From positions 1 through 5,934 of the forward strand of contig JADFIX010000298.1 of NCBI GenBank assembly GCA_022566435.1: 5,934 nt of DNA, read 5' to 3'. Positions 4,814 through 5,934 of this stretch are shown here, one piece after another; position 1 is the stretch's first letter; each line of letters opens with the position of its first letter. Under the pieces are notes generated by a model that saw only the letters and a program-made list of their open reading frames with translations, was not told where the DNA came from and ran no database searches. The DNA comes from Planctomycetota bacterium. GTDB taxonomy: Bacteria > Planctomycetota > Phycisphaerae > UBA1845. The position numbers and the translations under genes were made by a program.

Positions 4814-5215
4814 TTAGGGCCTGCCGAGTTTGATCTGCACCTTCGCCCGTTGGATGGCCTTGTCGCGGGCGGTGTAGGCGGCGTCGTCCGGGATTCGCAT
4901 GGCGCGGGCTTCGGTGAGGGATTGCCCGGCCTTTTCGGTGTCGATTTCGTCGGGTCGACACGCCTGTTCGGTCAGGATGGTCAGGCGATTGCCGACGATC
5001 TGAGCGAAACCGCCGTCGATGAACATGGTGTGCGTTTCGTCGGGCGATTCCGCATGGAGCCGGCCGATGCCCAGCTTACAAACCAGCGGAGCGCGGTTCA
5101 GCAGGACGCCGAGTTCACCGTCGTGCGCCGGGAAGACGACGGAGGTCACTTCGCAGTCCAAGACCGTTTTTTCCGGCGTGACAATGCTGCATTGAAACGT
5201 GTTCGATTTAGCCAT
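4814..5215 (-). CDS. atpC: ATP synthase F1 subunit epsilon
   Basis: The 133-residue protein has the epsilon fold: an N-terminal ten-strand sandwich, residues 6-85, with the conserved FPAHDGELGVLLNRAPLV stretch (28-45) and FIDGGFAQIVGNRLTIL (65-81), followed by a C-terminal helical hairpin (90-130). It sits in the central stalk of F1 with gamma, couples rotation to catalysis and can inhibit ATP hydrolysis. It follows atpD on the same strand after 71 bases, the standard order at the end of the F1 operon. The ATG at 5215 has only a weak GAGTAG as Shine-Dalgarno, but the MAKSNTFQC start matches the family's usual N-terminal length. Confidence 0.95.
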   Translation of the reverse strand: MAKSNTFQCSIVTPEKTVLDCEVTSVVFPAHDGELGVLLNRAPLVCKLGIGRLHAESPDETHTMFIDGGFAQIVGNRLTILTEQACRPDEIDTEKAGQSLTEARAMRIPDDAAYTARDKAIQRAKVQIKLGRP

Positions 5216-5248
5216 GGCTGCTACTCAATATTTCTGACTGTTCGGGGC

Positions 5249-5272
5249 GCCGCGCGGGCTGAAGCCCGCGGC
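5249..5272. repeat. GC-rich palindrome in the atpD-atpC gap
   Basis: CGCGGGC-TGAA-GCCCGCG (5253-5270) is a perfect 7-base stem with a tetraloop. GCC (5249-5251) can also pair with GGC (5270-5272) across a two-base bulge in a slightly different register. I recall GCGGGCTGAAGCCCGCGGCT-type units as interspersed intergenic repeats in planctomycete and acidobacterial genomes. In the atp transcript it forms a strong hairpin without a T-run, so it more likely affects mRNA stability or subunit ratio than ends transcription. Confidence 0.55.
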
Positions 5273-5286
5273 TCGGGAAGAACCTT

Positions 5287-5934
<648 letters not shown>

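Overview
The window looks like a chromosomal segment of a GC-rich bacterium, most likely Planctomycetota or a relative. This is an inference from protein style: the Cys4 zinc ribbon ending in VP, a ribbon-helix-helix protein of a type common there, interspersed short GC-rich palindromes, and an atpD-atpC pair. It rests on recall, not a search.

Layout. Positions 1-868 hold a minus-strand cluster. A good promoter (840-868) overlaps two perfect inverted repeats. It is followed by a tiny membrane-protein ORF (808-641) with a CCCAAAC heptamer leading into a second coding-looking frame, then a ribbon-helix-helix regulator (598-395), then the N-terminus of a membrane protein that runs off the left edge. 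A fragment resembling a sugar dehydrogenase overlaps that last ORF in another minus-strand frame, so the left edge may contain a frameshift. Positions 1084-1970 hold two plus-strand genes: a zinc-ribbon membrane protein and a HEPN-like protein with an RxxxxH motif. Positions 1971-2288 have no confident gene but carry a palindromic repeat.

The most notable gene is at 2289-2828 (plus). It is a carboxymuconolactone decarboxylase/AhpD-like protein whose frame contains one internal TGA. The TGA falls exactly where the second cysteine of the CxxC redox motif belongs (C78-P-F-TGA81-I-D-I-G), and a strong GC-rich hairpin follows 11 bases later. It is best read as a selenoprotein with a bacterial SECIS element. 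Ordinary gene calling would cut it into two fragments.

Convergent to it, on the minus strand, is a two-gene unit (4664-2899): an OLD/AAA15-type ATPase and a DUF3226/Toprim-like protein, overlapping by one base. This resembles split OLD-like and PARIS-like defence modules, so an anti-phage role is plausible but inferred. It sits directly downstream of the ATP synthase genes atpD (5' part outside the window) and atpC, also on the minus strand, with a possible own promoter in the 128-base gap.
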